Source: JAQUKH01 sp043809805
GTDB lineage: Bacteria; JACRDZ01; JAQUKH01
Assembly: GCA_043809805.1 (NCBI GenBank)
Contig: JBDROR010000185.1
Coordinates: 1 to 8,028 of the forward strand
DNA length: 8,028 nucleotides
Direction: 5' to 3'
The translations under genes and the position numbers were made by a program. How positions within the stretch are numbered: the stretch's first letter is position 1; every line of letters begins with the position of its first letter. This document shows, piece by piece, positions 1 to 6,657 of this stretch. The notes under the pieces are model-generated. The model had not been told where the DNA came from, made no database searches, and was given only the letters and a program-made list of their open reading frames with translations.

Positions 1-60
1 CATTTCGACCAAAGGGAGAAATCTTTCCCCATAGATTCCTCACTTCGTTCGGAATGACAA
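1..60. repeat. Interspersed repeat unit with two hairpins (left copy)
   Basis: Two imperfect hairpins lie side by side. The first, at 2-22, pairs ATTTC (2-6) with GAAAT (18-22), and CC (9-10) with GG (14-15), around a tandem G-A/A-G mismatch and an AAA loop. The second, at 35-55, pairs ATTCC (35-39) with GGAAT (51-55). The part from CATAGATTCC (30-39) to GGAATGA (51-57) recurs in the same orientation near 7913-7939. This is the form of a REP-like or small non-autonomous interspersed element. It lies just past the stop of the last gene, so it could also act as a transcript end, but no T-run follows within the window. Confidence 0.7.
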
Positions 61-96
61 TTTTATTATGTTACTTTTGACATTACCTGTTTCCGA

Positions 97-1086
97 TTAA
101 ACTAACATTATCATACTGTCTATCCCTTCAGTTAATGAATACATGTTTTTCCAGCCTGTCATGTTACAAAACATTCTGGAATCCGCCACAAAGTTCCTAT
201 CTTCAATAGGCGACTGCGGGGTTACCGGTTTAATGTGCGTTACATCAACACGATGCCCTGTCTTAAATGCCACCCTGTCCGCGACAAGATTGATAGCCTC
301 GGCAATAGTATGCCCCTCCCCTGTCCCAATTATAAAATGGCGGCCGTTAACTTTTTCAATTTTTATTCCGGCTGTAAGAAACGCTCTGGCAACATCTTCA
401 ACATAAATATAATCGCGTAAAAAATCCCCTTTTCCGTAAACAGTTAAGGCCTCTTTGGCTAACGCCTTTCGTATCATCATGTTTAATATACCCCTGTCGG
501 AACGGCTGCTCTTTGGCCCAGGCCCGTAAACATTTGAAAGGCGCAATACCGCGCCCCTCACAAAACCTTGATCTATATAATATTTTAAATATTCCTCCGC
601 CATTGATTTATGCAGGTCATAAACCGTAACCGGCCGGCCTGTCTGTGACTCATCCACCGGAAGGCAGGCAGGCATCCCGATCACCGTTACTGTACTCGAG
701 AACAAAATAACAGGATCCCAATTCTTCCGCCGGCAGGTTTCCAGCATATTCACCATTGGCAAGACATTAATCTTTATATCATCCAATGGATTGTCATTAG
801 ATACATAAGTACTTGTCTGCGCGGCAAAATGAAAAACAATGTCCGTCTTATCCAATATCTTTTCCCAGATTGATTGGTCCCTAATATCTCCAAATATATT
901 ATCAATCTTCGCTTTACCATTTATAGGTAATAATCTCGCTTCCTGCCTGTCAAACCGAATTATATGACAATTTATATCTTTTAATAAATTAACCAAATTA
1001 GCCGCTATATAACCGGCACCTCCGGTAATCAATATTCGCTTGCCGGTATAACTATTTAAAATATTTTCACTAAATTTAGAATCCAT
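97..1086 (-). CDS. NAD(P)-dependent nucleotide-sugar epimerase/dehydratase/reductase (extended SDR)
   Basis: This 329-residue cytoplasmic protein is a typical-length extended short-chain dehydrogenase/reductase. It probably acts on an NDP-sugar as a 4-ketoreductase or epimerase. The Rossmann fold starts at residue 18, with the dinucleotide motif TGGAGYIA (21-28), where the third glycine of GxxGxxG is alanine. D46 at the end of beta-2 suits NAD binding. Further family marks are GDIRD (66-70), HFAAQ (86-90), SST (130-132), the catalytic YxxxK pair Y156/K160, RLSNVYGPG (182-190) and RDYIYVEDVARAF (224-236). The start lies 8 bases after the aminotransferase stop with no clear Shine-Dalgarno, so translation is probably coupled; no in-frame ATG, GTG or TTG was found just upstream. 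It is the last gene of a three-gene operon. The SDR assignment is firm; the exact reaction and substrate are not readable from sequence. Confidence 0.92.
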   Translation of the reverse strand: MDSKFSENILNSYTGKRILITGGAGYIAANLVNLLKDINCHIIRFDRQEARLLPINGKAKIDNIFGDIRDQSIWEKILDKTDIVFHFAAQTSTYVSNDNPLDDIKINVLPMVNMLETCRRKNWDPVILFSSTVTVIGMPACLPVDESQTGRPVTVYDLHKSMAEEYLKYYIDQGFVRGAVLRLSNVYGPGPKSSRSDRGILNMMIRKALAKEALTVYGKGDFLRDYIYVEDVARAFLTAGIKIEKVNGRHFIIGTGEGHTIAEAINLVADRVAFKTGHRVDVTHIKPVTPQSPIEDRNFVADSRMFCNMTGWKNMYSLTEGIDSMIMLV

Positions 1087-1094
1087 AAGATAAT

Positions 1095-2189
1095 TTATAC
1101 GAATGCTTTTATTGTATCAATAACCTTATTCACTTCTGCTTCACTAATCTCAGGATAGATTGGTAATGAAAGGATTTCCATAGCTATTTTCTCAGTATTT
1201 AATAAATCTCTATTTTTTTCAGAAAGCTCATACGCCGGTTGCAAATGAACAGGCACAGGGTAATGAATCAACGCGCCAATACCATTGGCTTTCAAATATT
1301 CCCGCAATTTATCCCGTTTTTCAGTTCTAATTACATAAAGATGGTATACATGTGTAGAATTTTTACATTTTTGCGGGATGGAAATCCCGTTTAATCCCTC
1401 CAATCCCTTATCATACATCCTAGCTAATTTCACTCTTTTCGCGTTGTCATCATCAAGATAACGTAATTTAACACGAAGAATCGCGGCCTGAATTTCATCC
1501 AGCCGGCTGTTCCATCCGGAGATCTTGCTCACATATCTTTCTTCCCATCCGTATTCACGCAGCAATCCCGCTTTTTCAGCCAGATCAGAATTATTTGTCA
1601 CTACCATTCCGGCATCGCCCACAGCGCCCAAATTTTTCGTAGGATAAAAACTAAAACAGGCCATATCGCCATAAGAACCAACCCGTTTACCTTTGTATAA
1701 GGCGCCATGCGCCTGAGCGCAATCTTCAATAACTTTTAAATTATACTTACCCGCGATTTTCATAACCGGATCAAGATCAACAGAATGGCCGTAAATATGA
1801 ACCGGAATTATTGCCTTTGTCTTTTCGGTTATCACAGATTCAAGTTTAGCCGGATCAAGGGTATAATACTCAGGGTCAATATCCACAAATACCGGGATAC
1901 CTCCTGCCAGCTCAATTGCCGATACAGTAGCGCCCGCTGTATGGGAAACAGTAATAACTTCATCTCCCGGCATTATACCGCAAGCGGCTAATGCGATATG
2001 TATTGCTTCTGTCCCGCTTCCAACACCAATACCACGCGACACACCGGTATATTCAGCAAATTCTTTTTCAAATAATTTAACCTCTTCACCGTTAATATAC
2101 CAGCCTTTATTCAACACTCTTGAAATCGCGTCATTAATTTCATCTTTATGTGAAATATACTGAGGCAGGGGATTCGCGCATAAAATCAT
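1095..2189 (-). CDS. DegT/DnrJ/EryC1/StrS family PLP-dependent sugar aminotransferase
   Basis: This 364-residue protein transfers an amino group (usually from glutamate) to a keto-sugar nucleotide. Fold-type I PLP signatures are complete: GSGTEA (57-62) for phosphate binding, SHTAGATVSAIELAGG (82-97), HIYGH (131-135), EDCAQAHGA (155-163) with D156 at the pyridine nitrogen and Q159, and FYPTKNLGAVGDAG (181-194) with K185 as the Schiff-base lysine. GWNSRLDEIQAA (225-236) is the usual conserved helix. The SHTA/AIELAGG block and HxYGxxxDLDP remind me of 3-keto-sugar aminotransferases (FdtB/QdtB/TylB-like) more than of C4 enzymes, but this is a weak call. An ATG 36 bases further upstream (2225) is open, but its extra 12 residues (MGCFCAGGKGSV) lie inside the preceding gene and do not look like family sequence. 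The start at 2189 has AAAGG 7 bases upstream and overlaps the previous stop as TAATG. Confidence 0.95.
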   Translation of the reverse strand: MILCANPLPQYISHKDEINDAISRVLNKGWYINGEEVKLFEKEFAEYTGVSRGIGVGSGTEAIHIALAACGIMPGDEVITVSHTAGATVSAIELAGGIPVFVDIDPEYYTLDPAKLESVITEKTKAIIPVHIYGHSVDLDPVMKIAGKYNLKVIEDCAQAHGALYKGKRVGSYGDMACFSFYPTKNLGAVGDAGMVVTNNSDLAEKAGLLREYGWEERYVSKISGWNSRLDEIQAAILRVKLRYLDDDNAKRVKLARMYDKGLEGLNGISIPQKCKNSTHVYHLYVIRTEKRDKLREYLKANGIGALIHYPVPVHLQPAYELSEKNRDLLNTEKIAMEILSLPIYPEISEAEVNKVIDTIKAFV

Positions 2190-2201
2190 TACAGAACCTT
2201 T
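2187..2201 (-). promoter_or_regulatory. Ribosome binding site and TAATG stop-start overlap fixing the aminotransferase start
   Basis: On the minus strand AAAGG (2201-2197) sits 7 bases before ATG (2189-2187). The TAA stop of the C-methyltransferase (2191-2189) shares its last A with this ATG. This arrangement is typical of translational coupling and selects 2189 over the upstream in-frame ATG at 2225. Confidence 0.8.
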
Positions 2202-3406
2202 ACCCCCGGCACAAAAACAACCCATTTTCCGCCAGCTGATTTAAAATTTTGTTCTTTAGTTAATATTTCCTCGGCGTGATTCCACGCGAAAAGTACCGCG
2301 TATTCGGGATATTTTTTAGAGAATTCTTCATAAGGTTTAACCGGTATATGCATACCCGGGCTGAATTTACCCTGTTTAATCGGAGTCGTATCGCTGATAA
2401 ACTCGATCAGATCAGAATTAATGCCGCAGTAATTAAGGATTGTGGTGCTTTTTGAAGTCGCCGCGTATCCGGCTACGCGTTTCCCCTGTTTTTTGATGTC
2501 TTTCAAAAGGTTATTCAGTTTATCTCGTGAATTTTCACAATTTTTACGGAACATATCATAAGTTTCACGTTTATCCAGTCCCAGCCTTTTTTCCTTATCA
2601 TACTGGTCAAGCACATTTTTTGATACCTCACGGGCGCCTTTATGCGCTATTACATAACGCATTGAACCTCCGTGTGTTTTCTGCGGTTCTATATCGATCA
2701 ATTCCAAACCATGTTTCTCAAAAGCGTATTTTATGGAAAAAAGTGAAAACAAAAAAACATGCTCATCGTAGAGCTGATCATAGGATGTCTTTTCAATTAC
2801 ATCCCCAAGATACGGGTCTTCAAACATTACTATTCCATCCGTTTTGAGCAAAATTTTTATTCCCGCTACCACTGAATTAAAATCAGGAATATGGCACATT
2901 ACATTTGCCCCTAAAAACGCGTCCGCCTGGCCGTATTTTTTCACAATATCTTTTGCCAGGCTTTCACCAAAAAACCCGCTTATTGTCCGAACGCCTTTTT
3001 CATTGGCCGCTTTTGCCACATTAGCCGAAGGTTCGATCCCAAGATGATTTATGCCTGAATTCGCGAAATGCTGCAGCATTATGCCGTCATTACAGCCTAA
3101 TTCAACAACAAAAGGATCCTTTGAAGCGAGATAATCTTTTTTTACATGTTCGGCAAATTCTTTAAAATGGATTGCCATACTTTTTGATGTCCCTGAAAAA
3201 AAAGCGTAATTTTCATGAAACATCTTTTCAGGATCCGGCTGTTCGATCAACTGCACCATCGCGCAATTCGAACAAAAAGCCGCTTCCAATTCAAAAAAAT
3301 ATTCGTCTTTGAATTGATCCGAAGAAAGAAACCCATTGGCGATCGGCATCCTGCCAAAGGATATAAATGGTTCAATCGGTGTTTCGCAAATTCTGCATTT
3401 TTTCAT
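2189..3406 (-). CDS. SAM-dependent sugar C-methyltransferase (TylC3/NovU/TcaB9 type)
   Basis: This 405-residue protein has the three-part build of NDP-sugar C-methyltransferases. An N-terminal zinc site is formed by C4-x-x-C7 and C45-x-x-C48, within the family opening CRIC...PFISFGRMPIANGF. The central SAM domain has motif I VELGCNDG (101-108) and IEPSANV (124-130), plus the active-site tetrad YDEH (213-216) and HGGSMR (245-250). A C-terminal Rossmann-like domain contains GYAATSKSTTILNYCG (313-328). Characterized relatives methylate C3 of a keto-sugar nucleotide using the Tyr/His of the YDEH motif; TcaB9, EvaC and KijD1 work on 3-amino-4-keto substrates. The neighbouring aminotransferase overlaps by one base and the SDR follows at once, which supports a shared deoxysugar pathway. 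The start is supported by the family-typical N-terminus and by AAGGGG (3422-3417) 10 bases upstream. The family call is strong; the substrate is inferred. Confidence 0.93.
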   Translation of the reverse strand: MKKCRICETPIEPFISFGRMPIANGFLSSDQFKDEYFFELEAAFCSNCAMVQLIEQPDPEKMFHENYAFFSGTSKSMAIHFKEFAEHVKKDYLASKDPFVVELGCNDGIMLQHFANSGINHLGIEPSANVAKAANEKGVRTISGFFGESLAKDIVKKYGQADAFLGANVMCHIPDFNSVVAGIKILLKTDGIVMFEDPYLGDVIEKTSYDQLYDEHVFLFSLFSIKYAFEKHGLELIDIEPQKTHGGSMRYVIAHKGAREVSKNVLDQYDKEKRLGLDKRETYDMFRKNCENSRDKLNNLLKDIKKQGKRVAGYAATSKSTTILNYCGINSDLIEFISDTTPIKQGKFSPGMHIPVKPYEEFSKKYPEYAVLFAWNHAEEILTKEQNFKSAGGKWVVFVPGVKVL

Positions 3407-3492
3407 TGGTTTTTATCCCCTTATTTAGTAGATTTTTATAAATTAAACCGAGGTTACATTTTTATAGAGTAATTCCGCTTATATTTTATTTA

Positions 3493-3520
3493 ATTCTAGC
3501 ATTTTTTCGAAAAAAATCAA
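3493..3520 (-). promoter_or_regulatory. Candidate sigma-70 promoter with extended -10 for the three-gene sugar operon
   Basis: On the minus strand TTGATT (3520-3515, 4 of 6 to consensus) is separated by 16 bases from TAGAAT (3498-3493, 5 of 6). A TG one base upstream of the -10 (3501-3500) makes it an extended -10 element. The spacer is a T-tract/A-tract (TTTTTCGAAAAAA). Transcription would start near 3486, giving a leader of about 80 bases before the ATG at 3406. AT-rich DNA gives chance matches easily, so this remains a prediction. Confidence 0.42.
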
Positions 3521-3628
3521 ACCAATAAAAACCAGAGTTTACTTTTTTAATACACTTAATATAAATATTCTTAACTCAAAAGAAATAAAACAATGGCACG
3601 ATGAAATTATTTTTAATTTTTCTTCACG

Positions 3629-3652
3629 ATATGAATTTTTTAAAATTCATAT
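3629..3652. repeat. Perfect 11-bp AT palindrome across a stop codon
   Basis: ATATGAATTTT (3629-3639) and AAAATTCATAT (3642-3652) are perfect inverted copies around a 2-base centre. The palindrome spans the TGA stop (3649-3647) of the methyltransferase/kinase-like gene. It is not a standard intrinsic terminator, because the stem is almost all A/T and no T-run follows on the minus strand. It could be a weak transcript end, an mRNA 3'-end structure or a protein-binding operator. The rest of 3407-3646 is AT-rich, with no gene I can support apart from the promoter candidate. Confidence 0.6.
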
Positions 3653-5377
3653 ATACTCGTTTATAGTATTTCTATATTTTCTAATAGCCCTCATAGTCAG
3701 TTTTTTAGCAGATAAAAACGAAAATAGAATATTAATGTTCCAAAGAGACAATTTGATATAAAATGTAGTTAAATAATAATTTTTGTTAAAAATAATACGA
3801 TAAAACTGAGATTCTAACCTGCAAAATTGTTTGAAATCATTTTTTGTCAGCTGAATTCCTAGAGAGGCGGCGATTTTTTTAATTAACGATTCCCTGTTTG
3901 CCGCTTTCAGAACCGGAGAAAAATCCTTAAGGGATGAAACATCGCTCAAGAACATATAGATACATCGTATCAACAGAACATGAAGATTTATTTTTTCTTT
4001 CCATTGCCATTCCTGATCGATAAAAAAACATTGCCCATTTCTAATATAAGTGTTTTTCCAGGTAGAATCGAAGTATTTTCCGTCAAGCAGATAGTTGCCG
4101 CTTTCACAGACTGCGTCAGATTTGAACAAACCCAACCATAACTTACAGGGCTCAAATAGTTTATCGATTGTTATATTCCGTTCCTTAGCCCGCCGGATGA
4201 TTTGGGTGTGTAAAGAAAAATCGTTTTCCCATCCATAATTACAATTCTGCAACGTCAACAGCCCTTCTTCTATTTTATTTAATCCCTGCAGATTTGTTTT
4301 TTGCACGCAAACGCCGCCGCCGGAAGTTTCAATAAATTTTGTCACCGTATGAAATTTCTTAGCACGAAATGTATTAAAGTATAGCCCCAGGCAGTCCATC
4401 TTAACCGGCAATGATTTTTGCTGTCCTGCAATAATAAGAAACGAATTCGCGAAAAAGGGAAGCATCTGGTTTTTTTCAAGCTCTAAAAGCACAAACATTT
4501 CATCAAATAAAGGTTTTGGATAATTCATATATTGATTATGGTTGATACCACCAATAAGTTCTCCAACATTCCGCATGGAAAAAAATTTTTCCGAAATAAC
4601 ACAAGCAGGTGTTTTATAGTCCGGGTATGGAAAATAAAAATCAACCACATGGAAATGCCGGTTAAAAAGGTTTTTAATTTCATTATAACCGAATGTTCTT
4701 TCTTTATTGTATCGCGGATAACCTTCCAGGCCGTCAAACATAATGTTGTTATGGTCTTCTCTGGCAAACGAAAAATATTTTAAACCAAACTGATTTTCAA
4801 TGGCCAAAACGAGCACCCCTGAGGGTGTTAAAAGATCTTTAAAATAATTCAACACAGCATCAAAGGGTTTATCGGAATTTACAAATATGCTGGAATACTC
4901 AAATACACCTATGCAAAAAATAATATCAAACTTTTGCTGAAATTTTATTTCTTGAAATGGCGCGCAAAGAATATTTACATTTTGCATTTCTCTTGTTCTT
5001 AACCGTGCGATCTTTGCACGATTCAAGTTACCTTCCACCGCAATAACTTCGTCAAAAGTTTCTCCCAGAAATCGCGTAACAGCTCCATATCCACATCCAA
5101 CTTCAAGTACTTTTTGTGAAGAATTAAAATTAAATCCCTTAAAAAGTTGAGATCTTTTTTGTGTTAAATAGTATTCAGTTGGCCAGTCGTCGATCTGGGC
5201 TTGCAGTTCTTCAGAATCAGAACCGCAGTCAGTTGTTTTTTTTAGAATTTCTTCAAGACGACGCTCAATAATTGGCCCGTCAGTGTAGTCAATCTGACTG
5301 CCATCTGCTAAAATCCATACAGAATTATCAAGAAGATGAAGTTGGTTTTCTATAATGTTTTGAATATTAATAGCCAT
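3647..5377 (-). CDS. Two-domain protein: SAM methyltransferase plus kinase-like C-terminal half
   Basis: This is a 576-residue protein. The N-terminal part (about 62-255) is a class I methyltransferase of the kind found in polysaccharide loci: DWPTEYYLTQKR (64-75), motif I VLEVGCGYGAVTRFLGE (90-106), AVEGN (113-117) with E115 for the ribose, CIGVFEYS (155-162), IENQFGLKYF (193-202) and FYFPYPDYKTP (247-257). The C-terminal half has spaced kinase/aminoglycoside-phosphotransferase-like elements: VCVQK (356-360, K360 as a VAIK-type lysine), FDSTWKN (436-442, with D437 and N442 as a catalytic-loop pair) and IDQEW (453-457, D454 in the DFG position). The tail (534-576) has aromatic, hydrophobic runs followed by basic residues and may touch the membrane. 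In WbdD, a methyltransferase plus kinase caps O-antigen chains, so a capping role is an inference. AGGAG 8 bases upstream fixes the start. The methyltransferase domain is firm; the kinase-like reading is moderate. Confidence 0.85.
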   Translation of the reverse strand: MAINIQNIIENQLHLLDNSVWILADGSQIDYTDGPIIERRLEEILKKTTDCGSDSEELQAQIDDWPTEYYLTQKRSQLFKGFNFNSSQKVLEVGCGYGAVTRFLGETFDEVIAVEGNLNRAKIARLRTREMQNVNILCAPFQEIKFQQKFDIIFCIGVFEYSSIFVNSDKPFDAVLNYFKDLLTPSGVLVLAIENQFGLKYFSFAREDHNNIMFDGLEGYPRYNKERTFGYNEIKNLFNRHFHVVDFYFPYPDYKTPACVISEKFFSMRNVGELIGGINHNQYMNYPKPLFDEMFVLLELEKNQMLPFFANSFLIIAGQQKSLPVKMDCLGLYFNTFRAKKFHTVTKFIETSGGGVCVQKTNLQGLNKIEEGLLTLQNCNYGWENDFSLHTQIIRRAKERNITIDKLFEPCKLWLGLFKSDAVCESGNYLLDGKYFDSTWKNTYIRNGQCFFIDQEWQWKEKINLHVLLIRCIYMFLSDVSSLKDFSPVLKAANRESLIKKIAASLGIQLTKNDFKQFCRLESQFYRIIFNKNYYLTTFYIKLSLWNINILFSFLSAKKLTMRAIRKYRNTINEYI

Positions 5378-5378
5378 T

Positions 5379-5390
5379 AGGAGGTCTCCT
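5379..5390 (-). promoter_or_regulatory. Strong Shine-Dalgarno inside a self-complementary sequence
   Basis: On the minus strand AGGAGACCTCCT precedes A-ATG, giving AGGAG 8 bases before the start at 5377. The same 12 bases contain CTCCT, complementary to AGGAG, so a 4-bp stem with a 4-base loop could partly hide the ribosome site. This is the strongest ribosome binding site in the window. Confidence 0.7.
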
Positions 5391-5664
5391 TAAATAAAGT
5401 TACTGAACAACTTTGGCTGGATTTTATCCTGCTACCCACCAAAGGTAGTTTTCAATATTTTTCACCTATAATTTGCAATAAAAGCCAGAAAATAGAATTA
5501 TCCAACAGTACCAGAAAAAAACAGAACATAATTATGAACAGCAATAACAAGTCCCTTTAATCCCCAATAATACAAGCCCAACAACCAAAAAATATAAAAA
5601 ATGTAAAGGCATCCCTACGTATTATTAGACTGTGCCAAGTTAACAAATAAATCCATGATCTTTC
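5391..5664. other. Intergenic leader with competing small hairpins; no supported gene
   Basis: This AT-rich gap separates the glycosyltransferase-like gene from the two-domain gene. Overlapping inverted repeats cluster at 5411-5448: CTTTGG (5411-5416) with CCAAAG (5439-5444), CTACC (5432-5436) with GGTAG (5444-5448), and GGAT (5419-5422) with ATCC (5426-5429). They cannot all form together. I found no convincing -35/-10 pair and no known riboswitch. Only short hydrophobic reading frames occur on the minus strand. Confidence 0.35.
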
Positions 5665-6489
5665 TTAAATTTGCCCATAAACATCCCGCCAATTAAATAT
5701 AACTTCATTTTTTAAATCATTTATCCCATTATCATAGTGTAATTGGTTTGCTTTAATATAAAGCTTCATTATATTTACTTTCATATTTTCATAGTGAACA
5801 TTACTTTTTCCGCGTTTTAAGCCTTCACGATCTTTGTTAATCCTTTTCAACATCTGCTCCTCGCTCCTCATCGAATAATGTTTCAAATTAAACATGACAG
5901 GATATTGTTTACCGGGCAAAGGATTATGATTGAATATTCTAATATTTGTTTTTGATGCCCGCCAAGAACGAATACGTGGTGCACAATCAGCAAATAAACA
6001 ATAATGTTTTATTCTTTCTACTGGAGACATGATCGACAAATCATCTTCCAAGGTAAACCAATAATTAAAACTATTAAATTGAATCCAGTTATATGGAGAA
6101 TTGAACACATCGGTAATATATTCATAATAAGATTTATTTCTTGAAGGGCCCTCCAGTATTTCGTCTTGATCAGGCCATGAAACCCAGTCATACAGCTTAT
6201 TATAGTTTTTAATTATATTTTTAGACATAGCCGGATATAATTTATAAAAATCAAAATCTCGCGGAATATATTTGCGCTCTATAAGGTTATTTTTGTATTT
6301 GTCAAGAACCAATGCAGTACCATCATCAGAACCGTGATCCCAAGCAACAATATCATGGTTATTAATTAATAGAGCTTTAATAGCATCCTCAAGTATATCT
6401 GCATCATTGTAACATAACAGAACCCCCAGCGCTTTTGGTTTAGCGTTTTTTTTAATTTTTTTATTAAAAGAAAATATATTAAATTTCAT
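5665..6489 (-). CDS. Glycosyltransferase family 2-like protein (GT-A fold)
   Basis: This 274-residue protein matches the compact GT2-like type common in polysaccharide loci (Glyco_tranf_2_4-like). After a basic, lysine-rich N-terminus (10-19), the nucleotide-binding strand GVLLCYNDADILEDAI (22-37) and DHGSDDGT (51-58) are typical. WPDQDEIL (105-112) contains the D107-x-D109 metal motif followed by E110. HYSMRSEEQMLKRI (204-217) resembles the conserved HY..RS.EQ region of this group. No transmembrane segment is evident, so it should act at the cytoplasmic face of the membrane on an NDP-sugar and a lipid-linked acceptor. AAAGGG (6504-6499), 9 bases upstream, supports the start. The coding DNA is far more AT-rich than its neighbours in the blocks I counted (13-15 G+C per 60). 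Donor and acceptor are unknown. Some relatives are annotated only as hypothetical proteins. Confidence 0.85.
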   Translation of the reverse strand: MKFNIFSFNKKIKKNAKPKALGVLLCYNDADILEDAIKALLINNHDIVAWDHGSDDGTALVLDKYKNNLIERKYIPRDFDFYKLYPAMSKNIIKNYNKLYDWVSWPDQDEILEGPSRNKSYYEYITDVFNSPYNWIQFNSFNYWFTLEDDLSIMSPVERIKHYCLFADCAPRIRSWRASKTNIRIFNHNPLPGKQYPVMFNLKHYSMRSEEQMLKRINKDREGLKRGKSNVHYENMKVNIMKLYIKANQLHYDNGINDLKNEVIFNWRDVYGQI

Positions 6490-6531
6490 AGTGTCTATCC
6501 CTTTGATTCCGACATTCTGTTCCCATTTGCC

Positions 6532-6657
6532 TTATTGCATATAAAGTAAATAACTTTTTGACTCCGTATCCACCAGTTTTCTTAACGCCAATTTATGCGA
6601 GTAATTATCGATTATCCGGACCATGCTAACGGATAAACTTTCGTCTGTATTAAACAT
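6532..6657 (-). CDS. Doubtful 41-residue ORF in frame after the methyltransferase stop
   Basis: The reading frame begins ATG at 6657 (MFNTDESLSVSMVRIIDNYS...) and ends at TAA (6534-6532). It is in the same frame as the upstream methyltransferase and stays open for 53 codons after that gene's TGA (6696-6694). I see no Shine-Dalgarno before the ATG, and I do not recognise the sequence; it could be a small gene, the tail of a decayed gene or chance. The upstream protein already ends with a normal final methyltransferase strand (ITFHATK), so the extension is not needed to complete it. A 35-codon open stretch also follows the TAA stop at 5665, so long open runs occur here by chance. Confidence 0.22.
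   Translation of the reverse strand: MFNTDESLSVSMVRIIDNYSHKLALRKLVDTESKSYLLYMQ

Noticed and set aside
143..3472. Several plus-strand open frames of 61-106 codons opposite the sugar genes
   Set aside because: They lie antisense to strongly supported protein families, have no recognisable domains and no good ribosome sites. They are frame shadows.
3502..3515. TTTTTTCGAAAAAA as an intrinsic terminator
   Set aside because: The stem would be A/T only, with almost no loop and no following U-run. It fits better as a bent spacer in the candidate promoter.
4525..4783. Open frames of about 80 codons on both strands inside the two-domain gene
   Set aside because: The methyltransferase frame spans the region without interruption. 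The alternatives give compositionally odd proteins with no known motif.
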